24,941 nucleotides of DNA from positions 1-24,941 of IMG/VR virus record IMGVR_UViG_3300046009_003320; one strand, written 5' to 3'. Made by a program: the position numbers and the translations under genes. This stretch comes from a virus. The notes beneath the pieces are model-generated. The model was given only the letters and a program-made list of their open reading frames with translations, searched no databases and was not told the DNA's origin. Shown piece by piece: positions 15,926 to 23,541 of the stretch (position 1 is the stretch's first letter; every line of letters begins with the position of its first letter).

Positions 15926-17131
15926 TTAAGCCTGAATCCGCTGGATGGAGAAGGAAGAGTTAGCTCCGACTGTTCCGCCAGATCCAAAAGACGTAACAAC
16001 AAGCTCGTAATAATCACCGGCAACAGCTTGATCTATGTATTGAAGAAAAAACGGCCCAATCGCAACCGGAGAAATTGTTGCCGTTTCGCTTAATGGAAGA
16101 AGAGTTGTTGATCCGTTTTTTCTAATTGAAGCGTTGGCATAACTTCCAGCAGCAGGTGTAAAAATAAACAAAGCGTCTAACCTGTAGTATCCAGCGTAAG
16201 GAACAACAAACCTTCCGTTTACAGAATTAAATCCAGAGGCAGTATCAATTCCGGTATAGTTTGTACTTGGATAATTTGTACTGCTAAAAATGTTTTGATT
16301 TACAGGTGATGGGTTAACAAATGGAAGCGTTCCAGAATCAACCCTGCGCGTAAACGTGACGTAGCTAAACGCAGGTCCAGCCGTCGATGCGATTGAAATG
16401 GTTCCAGCTCCCGGCGTAATCGTAATGCCAGACCCTTGAGTCAAGCTGGCCACCGTGTATCCGGTTCCATTGCCGATCAGAATCTGACCATTAGACGGAA
16501 CGGTCGTAACATTCGTCCCACCCTTGGCAATCGGCAACGTACCGCTGATGTCGCCAACCGGCACCGTCGCAGCCGTCGAGACGACGCCAGCACCGCCAGA
16601 TCCGGCGGTCTTCATGTAACCGGCGGCAAGCGAATCGAGGGCAGTCTCGTTCGTTAGAGTTCCATCTGCTGTTCGGCAAATGTAGGAAGCTCCAATCGGC
16701 GCACCGCCAGAAACACCCGCAGCACCCGTAGGACCAATCGCTCCAGCTAGCGTGATGAGCGAACCGGGAGGAATCAGCGTAGTCGGAATCGCATTGGCAA
16801 TGCCGAGAACACCGGGAGCAGGGTTTTGAAGCGTTAGCTGCAAGCCGTCAACCGACAGAACCTGCATGTACCCAAGACCCTGAATCGAAACGAAGAACTG
16901 TCCGGCGACTGATTCGGGCAGAAACTCGGTATTATCGACGAAAACAAGAACGCTCGAACCAAGCGCAGGAACAAAAAACGCAGCCGTTGTGTAGGTGAAC
17001 GAATCAATTCCGTTCGTGCCATTGGTGCCGTTTGTACCCGCTGCTCCTTGAGGACCGGGGATATTCACGACTACCGGCTCGGAGTCGCAAGGCTGGCAAC
17101 AGCCGGATGAAGAAACAAGTTGCGACGGCAT
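15926..17131 (-). CDS. tail fibre-like protein with collagen-like stretch and C1q-like head
   Basis: A 401-residue protein. The ATG at 17131 is chosen over 17167 because AGGA lies 5 nt upstream. In order: a Cys-rich tip (CCQPC, 11-15); a short collagen-like run (GPQGAAGTNGTNGTNG, 26-41); a beta-rich domain (about 43-140); a second mini collagen-like run (GAIGPTGAAG); a phage-fibre repeat (DISGTLPIAKGGTNVTT, then NGQILIGNGTGYT, then SGITITPGAGTISI); and a C-terminal domain (about 254-401) resembling C1q/TNF-like trimeric heads (RFVVPYAGYYRLDALFIF; YYELVVTSFG). It should be a trimer that binds receptors or decorates the tail. The head-encoding DNA (about 15930-16340) is markedly AT-rich compared with the rest of the gene. 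Confidence 0.7.
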   Translation of the reverse strand: MPSQLVSSSGCCQPCDSEPVVVNIPGPQGAAGTNGTNGTNGIDSFTYTTAAFFVPALGSSVLVFVDNTEFLPESVAGQFFVSIQGLGYMQVLSVDGLQLTLQNPAPGVLGIANAIPTTLIPPGSLITLAGAIGPTGAAGVSGGAPIGASYICRTADGTLTNETALDSLAAGYMKTAGSGGAGVVSTAATVPVGDISGTLPIAKGGTNVTTVPSNGQILIGNGTGYTVASLTQGSGITITPGAGTISIASTAGPAFSYVTFTRRVDSGTLPFVNPSPVNQNIFSSTNYPSTNYTGIDTASGFNSVNGRFVVPYAGYYRLDALFIFTPAAGSYANASIRKNGSTTLLPLSETATISPVAIGPFFLQYIDQAVAGDYYELVVTSFGSGGTVGANSSFSIQRIQA

Positions 17132-17185
17132 ATTTTTCCTTTCGCACAACCTCAAGTCCAACGACAACTAATGCAAGGCCAAACT
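17132..17185. promoter_or_regulatory. divergent gap between the tail operon and the packaging genes
   Basis: This 54-nt stretch separates the first gene of the minus-strand late operon from the terminase on the plus strand, so promoters for both late units must lie here or inside the neighbouring genes. It contains the AGGA ribosome site for the fibre gene (17137-17140) and an AAGG 7 nt before the terminase ATG. I see no convincing -35/-10 pair in either direction and no strong inverted repeat. A phage-specific late promoter is possible but cannot be recognised. Confidence 0.35.
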
Positions 17186-18865
17186 ATGGCAGAGCAAGTG
17201 TCTGAGAATCCACTGATCGACCACAAGTACGGAATACGTTCTCCCGTCAAGATTCCCGATCTTGAACTGGAGCTGTACGCTTTCCGCAACCGACTCCAAC
17301 CAAACGAGGGTGGACTAGGTACTTTCGAACATTTTCAGAATGCGACGAAAATGCTCTGGCCAAAGATGAGCTGGAACCCATGGCTCGAAGCTCAAGTCGA
17401 AAGCCTCTGCGAGCATGACTACGTTGGCTGGGCGGGATGCGGAGCGAGCGGAAAGACCTTTGGCGCAACGCTTTTTGCGACGGTCTGGTGGTTGGCCAAC
17501 CCTGCCAAGTCAACGGTTGTCCTGACATCGACGACCGCGAAGATGATCCGAAAGCGTATGTGGGCTAATCTTCAGGATCTTGTTCGGAAATCGCGAGGAT
17601 TCCCCGGCAACATGGTCGATTCGAAGATGGCGTTACAGGCTGTCAAAGGTGACGACCGGCACTCTATTTCAGCTATCGCCGTCGCCGAAGGTAACACCTC
17701 GAAGGCGGTGGCCAACATTCAGGGTATCCATGCGGAACGCGTGATGGTCATCATCGACGAAGCGACAGATACGCCTGAAGCGGCGTTCGAGGCTTGTACA
17801 AACCTCTCCAAGGGTTGCCGCGAGTTCAAGATGCTGGTCATCGGGAATCCGGCATCAAAGTTCGATCCGCACGGCAGATTCTGCACACCGGCAAAAGGGT
17901 GGCGCAGCGTCACGATTGAAGATCAGCATTGGCTGACGGAACGCGGTATGTGCCGACGTTTCGACGGCATGAAGTCGCCGAACATCACCGAGGGGCGAAC
18001 GAAGTACCCATATCTCATCACTCAAGATCAGGTCTTGTCGGCAATGCGCCATGAGGGCGAGCAGAGTCCTACGTTCTGGAAGTACACACGCGGATTCTGG
18101 AGTCCTGACGGCATGGTCAAGACAGTGCTGTCCGAGTCGCTTATCGAAACGCACACACCTACAAAAAATTTGGTGTTTACTACAAACGTCCAAATTGTTG
18201 CCGGTCTTGATCCGGGTTTTGGCGGCGATAGATGCGTCCTTCGCTTTGCCAAGGTTGGCACCGCTAACGACAAGCTGAGCATTCTCTTTCAGGACATCAT
18301 CCAGATATCGCCCAACGCACAGCTCACCGAGCCGGTCCATTACCAGATAGCCAATCGAGTTAAAGAGGAATGCAACAAGCGCGGTGTTCCACCCGATAAG
18401 TTCGCTCTCGATTCAAGCGGTGAGGGTGGCGGTCTTGCGGACATTCTGACTCGCGAATGGGGTGTGGTTCATCGCGTCGAGTTCGGCGGCTCTCCATCGA
18501 CCATTCCGGTCAGCGACGAGGATAGTAGGCCATGCAATGAGGCTTACGACCGCAAGGTGACGGAACTCTGGTTCTCGATGCGTAAATGGGTTGTCGAGGA
18601 ACGGGTCGGCGGCATGGACATCGAGACGTTGCAGGAGTTCTGTGCGCGAATGTTCGACGATGGGAAGCGTAAGATATCCGTCGAATCGAAGACTGTGATG
18701 AAGCAAAGGACTGGTAAATCTCCTGACTTGGCCGACGCTGCTGTAGTCTTGCTTGATCTGGTGCGTAAAACCGCCTCCTTTGAACCGCGAGCAACAAAAG
18801 CTGACAAGGTATGGGAAAAGCTGGTGAGGGACGCAGACTCCATTTACTACGACGGGGACGTATGA
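17186..18865 (+). CDS. terL: terminase large subunit
   Basis: A 559-residue DNA-packaging motor. The N-terminal ATPase has Walker A GCGASGKT (84-91) and Walker B VMVIIDEA (186-193, catalytic E192). The C-terminal RNase H-fold nuclease has the expected aspartates: D342 in AGLDPGFGG, D409 in ALDSSGEG, and D514/D517 in SPDLADAAV. The protein binds the portal, pumps DNA into the prohead with ATP and cuts the concatemer. The ATG at 17186 has AAGG 7 nt upstream; in-frame starts at 17120 and 17171 lack a ribosome site and the first overlaps the fibre gene. No small terminase gene is visible in the window. The stop overlaps the next gene by ATGA. Confidence 0.9.
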   Translation: MAEQVSENPLIDHKYGIRSPVKIPDLELELYAFRNRLQPNEGGLGTFEHFQNATKMLWPKMSWNPWLEAQVESLCEHDYVGWAGCGASGKTFGATLFATVWWLANPAKSTVVLTSTTAKMIRKRMWANLQDLVRKSRGFPGNMVDSKMALQAVKGDDRHSISAIAVAEGNTSKAVANIQGIHAERVMVIIDEATDTPEAAFEACTNLSKGCREFKMLVIGNPASKFDPHGRFCTPAKGWRSVTIEDQHWLTERGMCRRFDGMKSPNITEGRTKYPYLITQDQVLSAMRHEGEQSPTFWKYTRGFWSPDGMVKTVLSESLIETHTPTKNLVFTTNVQIVAGLDPGFGGDRCVLRFAKVGTANDKLSILFQDIIQISPNAQLTEPVHYQIANRVKEECNKRGVPPDKFALDSSGEGGGLADILTREWGVVHRVEFGGSPSTIPVSDEDSRPCNEAYDRKVTELWFSMRKWVVEERVGGMDIETLQEFCARMFDDGKRKISVESKTVMKQRTGKSPDLADAAVVLLDLVRKTASFEPRATKADKVWEKLVRDADSIYYDGDV

Positions 18866-19482
18866 GCGGCTACAAGATTCTCAATGAACACAATGTAATC
18901 CCTGGCGGATGGAACTACCGCGTTCCTGAAACCGGAATCGAGATACCGGCTGGTTCATTGCCACAGCTCCGCGAGTTCGTCCGAAACCATTACGCCGCCA
19001 ACGCGGTAAAAGTTCCAGACAACCTCGACATCTTAATCACCGAGTATCAGTGCCGTAACGGTGCTGATTGTTCCTACGATGAAGTTGAGATTCCTAAGCC
19101 AAAAGGTTTGAAATCTCTTCAGATCGGAGACGTTATCCGCTTCAGCATGAGCCTGATTCATGGGCTGACCGTTGGCGGCGGTAAGGTGGATCAGGCGGAA
19201 GCGATTCGAAGGGCGAGCATTTGCGCCGGATGTCAGTTCAACCGGAAACCGCTTGGATGCACCGGATGTAACGCTCGCGTCCTCAAGGAAGCTGTTAGAA
19301 CGCTTTCTCAACACGGAACAACGCCACTAGACGACCAGCTTCAAAGCTGTGAATTTTGTGGTTGCTTCATTAGAAGCATGGTGTGGTTTCCCATTGAAAC
19401 ACTCCATAAATTTACGGACGCTACAGAGAACGCAAACTTGCCAGCTCACTGCTGGAAAAAACGACCATGTACGGAAACCTAG
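18862..19482 (+). CDS. cysteine-rich protein between terminase and portal (probable zinc protein)
   Basis: A 206-residue protein, started at 18862 by the ATGA overlap with the terminase stop. The N-terminal half has a small domain (VIPGGWNYRVPETGIEI, then LREFVRNHYAANAVKVP) that I have seen in phage proteins of unknown function, followed by C64 and C70. The C-terminal half has nine cysteines in an ordered set: C121/C124, C133/C136, C163/C166/C168, C197 and C203, enough for two zinc sites. Encoded between terminase and portal and overlapping both, it could help packaging or act as a small-terminase substitute. That is inference from position; no family function is known to me. Confidence 0.65.
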   Translation: MSGYKILNEHNVIPGGWNYRVPETGIEIPAGSLPQLREFVRNHYAANAVKVPDNLDILITEYQCRNGADCSYDEVEIPKPKGLKSLQIGDVIRFSMSLIHGLTVGGGKVDQAEAIRRASICAGCQFNRKPLGCTGCNARVLKEAVRTLSQHGTTPLDDQLQSCEFCGCFIRSMVWFPIETLHKFTDATENANLPAHCWKKRPCTET

Positions 19483-21716
19483 CCCAACTGCCGCTCGAAA
19501 CCATAAACGAGGAGGGTAAAGCTCCCGAAACTCGTATTGCCGACGCGGCATCGGCTCGCGAGATATTCCAAAAGCTCATCATGGCCGACGAGCTGCGGAA
19601 TAGCACCCGCGCAAAGCTCCGTGGTCTTGTTGACGGCAATCCTCCGTACAATCCGGCGGAGTTGCGACGAAACAACCAAGCGTTCCGTACCAACGTCAAC
19701 TTCCGCGAGTCGGAAGCATTCCTCACGTTGGCCATGTCAGCCTTCTACGATGTGTTCGCCGAGGTTCCGACCTACGCGACAATTCGTACCGCTTACGGCA
19801 ATGACATGGATAAGCGGGAGGAGTGGTCGAAGATCATCACCGAGGAGTTCGACCGTCTCCAGAAGCTGGACAAGGACTTCGACTACATCATGCAGCTCTC
19901 GCAGCGTGAGATGGTCCTCATTGGAAATGGTCCGCTAATCTTCGAAGACAGCTCCAACTGGCGGTGCAAAGCCATCATGGCGACGGATCTTCTCGTCCCC
20001 GATGGCACCAAGTCCAATGTCAGCGATTGGAAGGTGGCCTGCGTCCGCACTCGTATGGGCGTGGATGATTTGTTCGAGAAGATCCAAGACGAGAAAGCTG
20101 CGACTGCTGCCGGTTGGAACGTGGACTACGTTCGCCAGCGTATCCGTGCCGCGATGCCTGAGCCGTACCGTTCCGGCGTTCAGTACGATTGGGAGTTCTT
20201 CCAACGTCAACTCCGCTCAAACGACATCACGTTCTCCGCACGGTCAGAGGTCGTACTGATGTCCCACATCTTCTACAAGGAGTTCGATGGCCAGATCAGC
20301 CATGCCATCATCGATGAGCGGGACAGCGAGAACTTCATGTATCGGAAGCTGCGCCGTTACAAGCGGTGGGAGCAGATCATTCATCCGATGTATTACGACC
20401 GTGGTGATGGCGAGCATCACGGCGTAAAGGGTCTTGGTATCAAGATGCTTCAGGCAATGGAGCTTAAGAACCGGCTCCGCTGCTCGATGGTGGACAGCGC
20501 ATTCGCTCGCACCCAGATCCTCTTCCGTCCCCTCAACCCGAACGCTCTCAGCAAAACAAGCGTCGTTCAGCAAGGACCGTATGCCATTCTCCCGCCAGAC
20601 TACGAAGTCATTCAGCAGAACATTGCTGGCGTTCTGGACGCTCCTATGGCGGTCAACGCGGACCTTGAGAATGTTCTTCAGGGCAATCTCTCTCAGTATC
20701 GCCAATCGCTCAACAAACCGGCTGGCAACCCACGAACTGCGACTGAAATCCAAGCCATCGTGGCGCAGCAGTCAGCAATCGGTAAGACGCAGCTCAGCCG
20801 GTATTACAACCAGCTCGATTCCTTCTTCGAAGAGCGGTACAACCGAGCCTCCAATCCCAACCTGAACCCGATTACCAAATCGGATAAGGATGCGATTGAG
20901 TTCCAGCGTCGTTGCACTGAGCGCGGCGTTCCGGTTCAGGCGATGCTTGATATCGACTTCGTTGAAGCGACTCGCACGGTTGGCCAAGGTTCTCAGTTCG
21001 CGAAGCAGCAGCTCCTTGGCTCTCTGCTCGGACTTCTCGGTTCTTTGCCAGAGGGTGGTAAGGTTAGCCTTTTGCGCGACTACATCGCCGCTCAGGTTGG
21101 CCAACAAATGGTGGATCGTTATCTGCCAACTCAGATCCAATCTTCGCGAGTTCAAGATCAGACCGCTCTGGCTGTTCTGGAGCATTCGTCGCTGCGCCAG
21201 GGCAACATGGCCATCGTCACCGATACGCAGAACCACATCGTTCACATCGACACGCATCTTGCGGCGGCGAACGAAGCTGCTTCCTCGATCCAGCAGGGCG
21301 GCAATCCGCAGGAGATTATGCTCTTCCTGCAAGGTATTGGTCAGCACGTTCAGGATCATCTGGCTCGTCTCTCCACCGATCCTACTCGTCGTCCTCAGGT
21401 CGAAGCCTACGCGCAGCAGCTCCAGATGCTTGTCCAGACCGTTGAACAGCTTGGTCAGATGCTGGCCGAGCAGCAGCAGGCAATGGCGCAGCAACAGCAG
21501 GCGATGGCTATCCAGCAGGGAGTCGATCCTCGCACCGCCGTGATGAATGCGGAGGTTCAGGCGAAAATCGCTCGCCAGAATGCCGAGACTATGGCCAACA
21601 TTCAGCGTCAGAACACGAAGGCGATGGCCGACTTGGCTCGCCGGAATGCCAAGACAACCGCTGATATTCAGCGAGCGAATGCAACTGCCGAGTCCAACTT
21701 GGCGCGTCAGGGATAA
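19467..21716 (+). CDS. portal protein (head-tail connector)
   Basis: A 749-residue protein, in the size range of P22 (725) and N4-type portals. The core (about 30-500) has NNQAFRTNVNFRESEAF, a helical wing, and a DGEHHGVKGLG to MLQAMELKNRL region typical of podovirus-like portals, which form a dodecameric ring at the capsid vertex for DNA passage. A long helical C-terminus follows: a Gln/Met-rich stretch (EQQQAMAQQQQAMAIQQ, near 670-690), then four 11-residue repeats (702-745). This would form a barrel reaching into the head. It overlaps the upstream gene by 16 nt and directly follows the packaging genes, supporting the call. Sequence motifs in portals are weak, so this relies on size, composition and context. 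Confidence 0.75.
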   Translation: MYGNLAQLPLETINEEGKAPETRIADAASAREIFQKLIMADELRNSTRAKLRGLVDGNPPYNPAELRRNNQAFRTNVNFRESEAFLTLAMSAFYDVFAEVPTYATIRTAYGNDMDKREEWSKIITEEFDRLQKLDKDFDYIMQLSQREMVLIGNGPLIFEDSSNWRCKAIMATDLLVPDGTKSNVSDWKVACVRTRMGVDDLFEKIQDEKAATAAGWNVDYVRQRIRAAMPEPYRSGVQYDWEFFQRQLRSNDITFSARSEVVLMSHIFYKEFDGQISHAIIDERDSENFMYRKLRRYKRWEQIIHPMYYDRGDGEHHGVKGLGIKMLQAMELKNRLRCSMVDSAFARTQILFRPLNPNALSKTSVVQQGPYAILPPDYEVIQQNIAGVLDAPMAVNADLENVLQGNLSQYRQSLNKPAGNPRTATEIQAIVAQQSAIGKTQLSRYYNQLDSFFEERYNRASNPNLNPITKSDKDAIEFQRRCTERGVPVQAMLDIDFVEATRTVGQGSQFAKQQLLGSLLGLLGSLPEGGKVSLLRDYIAAQVGQQMVDRYLPTQIQSSRVQDQTALAVLEHSSLRQGNMAIVTDTQNHIVHIDTHLAAANEAASSIQQGGNPQEIMLFLQGIGQHVQDHLARLSTDPTRRPQVEAYAQQLQMLVQTVEQLGQMLAEQQQAMAQQQQAMAIQQGVDPRTAVMNAEVQAKIARQNAETMANIQRQNTKAMADLARRNAKTTADIQRANATAESNLARQG
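21570..21713 (+). repeat. 33-nt tandem repeats encoding 11-residue units at the portal C-terminus
   Basis: Portal residues 702-748 consist of consecutive 11-residue units: ARQNAETMANI, QRQNTKAMADL, ARRNAKTTADI, QRANATAESNL, then a partial ARQ. Units 1 and 3 are most alike, also at the DNA level, suggesting a 66-nt duplication of a 33-nt pair. Eleven-residue (hendecad) periodicity is known to favour nearly straight or right-handed coiled coils, which suits a twelve-helix barrel. Upstream, the DNA for EQQQAMA/QQQQAMA is also repeated. Confidence 0.75.
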
Positions 21717-21721
21717 GAATT

Positions 21722-22339
21722 ATGGGAAACGAAGAAAACATCGTTCAGTTTATCGCCGACAACTTCCCGAAGATGGGCGGCTGGTGCGACCCGAAGAAAG
21801 GTTTGGAAATTGCCAAACTTGTTCTCGAAACCAAGCCGCAGCGTATCGCCGAAGTTGGCGTCTTCGAGGGCAAGTCAACGCTCGCTCTTGCTCAAGCCTG
21901 CAAGCTGAATGGAAGCGGAACCGTTTATGCCATCGACTCTTGGAAGAAAGAGGACTGCATCGACGACGAGACGAGTGCTAATCAGGACTGGTGGGCGACA
22001 CTCGATCTGGACAAGCATTACGAATCGTTCGTTGGTCATTGCGTCCGAGCGCAGGTTGTGAAGCAGATTCAGTTCTGCCGCATGTCGTCATGGGATGCGT
22101 CGCGATTCCTGCCTGACATGGACATGGTTCACATCGACGCCAATCACGCCGAATGGCCGTCTACGAGCGATGTCGTCAACTGGCTTCCGAAGCTGAAGGT
22201 TGGTGGCTACATCGTGATGGACGATGTGAACTGGGAATCAACCCAGACTGCTCTCAAGTTCGTCCTGAAACGCTGCGAATTTGTCTCGCGATTTGACCTG
22301 AGCGAGAGCGTTTTTGCCATCTATCGAAAACTGAAATAA
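21722..22339 (+). CDS. class I SAM-dependent methyltransferase (Methyltransf_24-like)
   Basis: A 205-residue Rossmann-fold methyltransferase. Motif I is IAEVGVFEGKSTLALA (about 41-56), the acidic end of strand 2 is VYAIDSW (about 69-75), a motif IV-like strand is MDMVHIDANH (about 137-146), and VGGYIVMDDVNW (about 161-172) follows. The HIDANH and DD residues resemble families that methylate small molecules or sugars, including cephalosporin-hydroxylase-like relatives. It is the first gene of the glycan cassette, 5 nt after the portal stop, and is followed at 4 nt by a GT25-type enzyme, so a sugar or glycoprotein substrate is likely by context. The actual acceptor cannot be read from sequence. 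Confidence 0.7.
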   Translation: MGNEENIVQFIADNFPKMGGWCDPKKGLEIAKLVLETKPQRIAEVGVFEGKSTLALAQACKLNGSGTVYAIDSWKKEDCIDDETSANQDWWATLDLDKHYESFVGHCVRAQVVKQIQFCRMSSWDASRFLPDMDMVHIDANHAEWPSTSDVVNWLPKLKVGGYIVMDDVNWESTQTALKFVLKRCEFVSRFDLSESVFAIYRKLK

Positions 22340-22343
22340 CCCC

Positions 22344-22946
22344 GTGCAAACGGTCGTTATCACGATGCGAGGTAGTTCTCGCATCCCGCGCCTACAAAGA
22401 AACCTAGATTCCGCCGGAATCACGGACTATCGCATTTTCTATGGCCTGAACGGCGCGAAGTCCGGTCTGAAAGCGAGCATTCCGTACGAGGTGGATGCTC
22501 CCGGCTCAGGCTACCTCATCTGCTCCAAGCACGTTGGATGCACGATGTCCCATTGGATGCTATGGAACGCGCTGGATTTCGATCCTTCCACGCCGGACAT
22601 GGTGATGGTCTTAGAGGATGACATCCTGTTCCGTCCTCATTGGCGCGAAACAATCGAACGCGCACTAACAAAACTGCCCGAGGATTGGGATATTCTCTAT
22701 CCTGGCTCCTGCTGCGCGCACGGAAAGCTCTCAAGCGAGTTGGATTCCAACCTCTTCGAGGGGATGCCGCTTTGCACTCACTGCTACATCGTCCGAAAAA
22801 AGGCTCTCAAGACTCTCATCGAAACGAACGAAGAGGTCTTCGCGCCAATCGATTTGCAGATGTACTTCAAGAGCCGCCAGCATCTGAAATGCTTCACAAT
22901 TTTCCCGCGAGTTGCGGATCAAGAGGACTGTCCTTTAGCCGACTAA
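22344..22946 (+). CDS. GT25-type glycosyltransferase, copy 1
   Basis: A 200-residue glycosyltransferase of the LPS-biosynthesis/collagen-galactosyltransferase family (GT25). It starts with a GTG and no clear Shine-Dalgarno sequence. Family features: an opening strand with a basic loop (VVITMRGSSRIPRLQRNL), GCTMSHWMLWNAL (about 65-77), the metal- and nucleotide-sugar-binding VLEDDILF (about 92-99), then DWDILYPGSCCAHG, then CTHCYIVRKKALKTL, then APIDLQMYF. GT25 enzymes transfer hexoses (often galactose) to LPS, or to hydroxylysine in collagen. It is a clear paralogue of the GT25-type gene two positions downstream. The target, whether host surface sugar or virion protein, is inferred, not seen. 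Confidence 0.78.
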   Translation: MQTVVITMRGSSRIPRLQRNLDSAGITDYRIFYGLNGAKSGLKASIPYEVDAPGSGYLICSKHVGCTMSHWMLWNALDFDPSTPDMVMVLEDDILFRPHWRETIERALTKLPEDWDILYPGSCCAHGKLSSELDSNLFEGMPLCTHCYIVRKKALKTLIETNEEVFAPIDLQMYFKSRQHLKCFTIFPRVADQEDCPLAD

Positions 22947-22950
22947 AATT

Positions 22951-23541
22951 ATGGGTTCACCTTTCAATGGAGACACATTCATCGAGCAGGAGTTTCTTTA
23001 CCTCAAAGAACGCTTCGAGCTGACGACTGCTGTCGAAACCGGCACTCACGAAGCGGACACTACCGTTTGGTTGGCCAAAAACTTCCTCAAGACCGTTTCA
23101 TGCGAGCTGAACCACGACTTGGTTGAGAGAGCTAAGGAGAAGTTTAAGCGCGAGAAGGTCTACGTCGAAATGTTCGAGGGCAGCAGCGATGCCTGCATGA
23201 ACTGGTTCATCCCGCATCACGGAATTGGACACGACACGATTTTCTTTCTCGACGCCCATTGGAACGACTACCTGCCGCTCCTCGAAGAGCTTGAGGCAAT
23301 CAACCGATACGACCTGCATCCAGTCATTGCCATCCACGATTTCAAGGAGCCGACCGGACAGCTTGGATACGACAGCTACAACGGCCACGACATCTGCCTC
23401 GGCTACATCAAGGAAAAGCTGGACGCAATTTATAAGGCCAAGACCCTGACGCAGAAGTACGGCTACAGCTTCTACTACAACCATCCCAGCCGATGCGTAG
23501 GTGCGCGTCGCGGCATCATCTACATCCTCCCGAACCGATGA
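22951..23541 (+). CDS. class I SAM-dependent methyltransferase-like protein, second type
   Basis: A 196-residue Rossmann-type protein. Motif I is TTAVETGTHEADTTVWLAKN (about 26-45), motif II is VSCELNHDLVERAKEKF (about 50-66), and the middle strand reads DTIFFLDAHWNDYLPLLEEL (about 94-113) with PVIAIHDFKEP (about 124-134). It differs from the methyltransferase two genes upstream (ETGTHE against EVGVFE; LDAHW against IDANH) and so is not a simple duplicate. Wedged between two GT25-type genes with a 4-nt gap upstream and an ATGA overlap downstream, it most likely acts on the same glycan. Substrate unknown. Confidence 0.65.
   Translation: MGSPFNGDTFIEQEFLYLKERFELTTAVETGTHEADTTVWLAKNFLKTVSCELNHDLVERAKEKFKREKVYVEMFEGSSDACMNWFIPHHGIGHDTIFFLDAHWNDYLPLLEELEAINRYDLHPVIAIHDFKEPTGQLGYDSYNGHDICLGYIKEKLDAIYKAKTLTQKYGYSFYYNHPSRCVGARRGIIYILPNR

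Noticed and set aside
20772-21543. Long antisense and alternate-frame ORFs (240 and 217 residues) inside the portal gene
   Set aside because: Both are Leu/Arg/Ser-rich shadow frames without a ribosome site, and the portal frame is continuous through the region.
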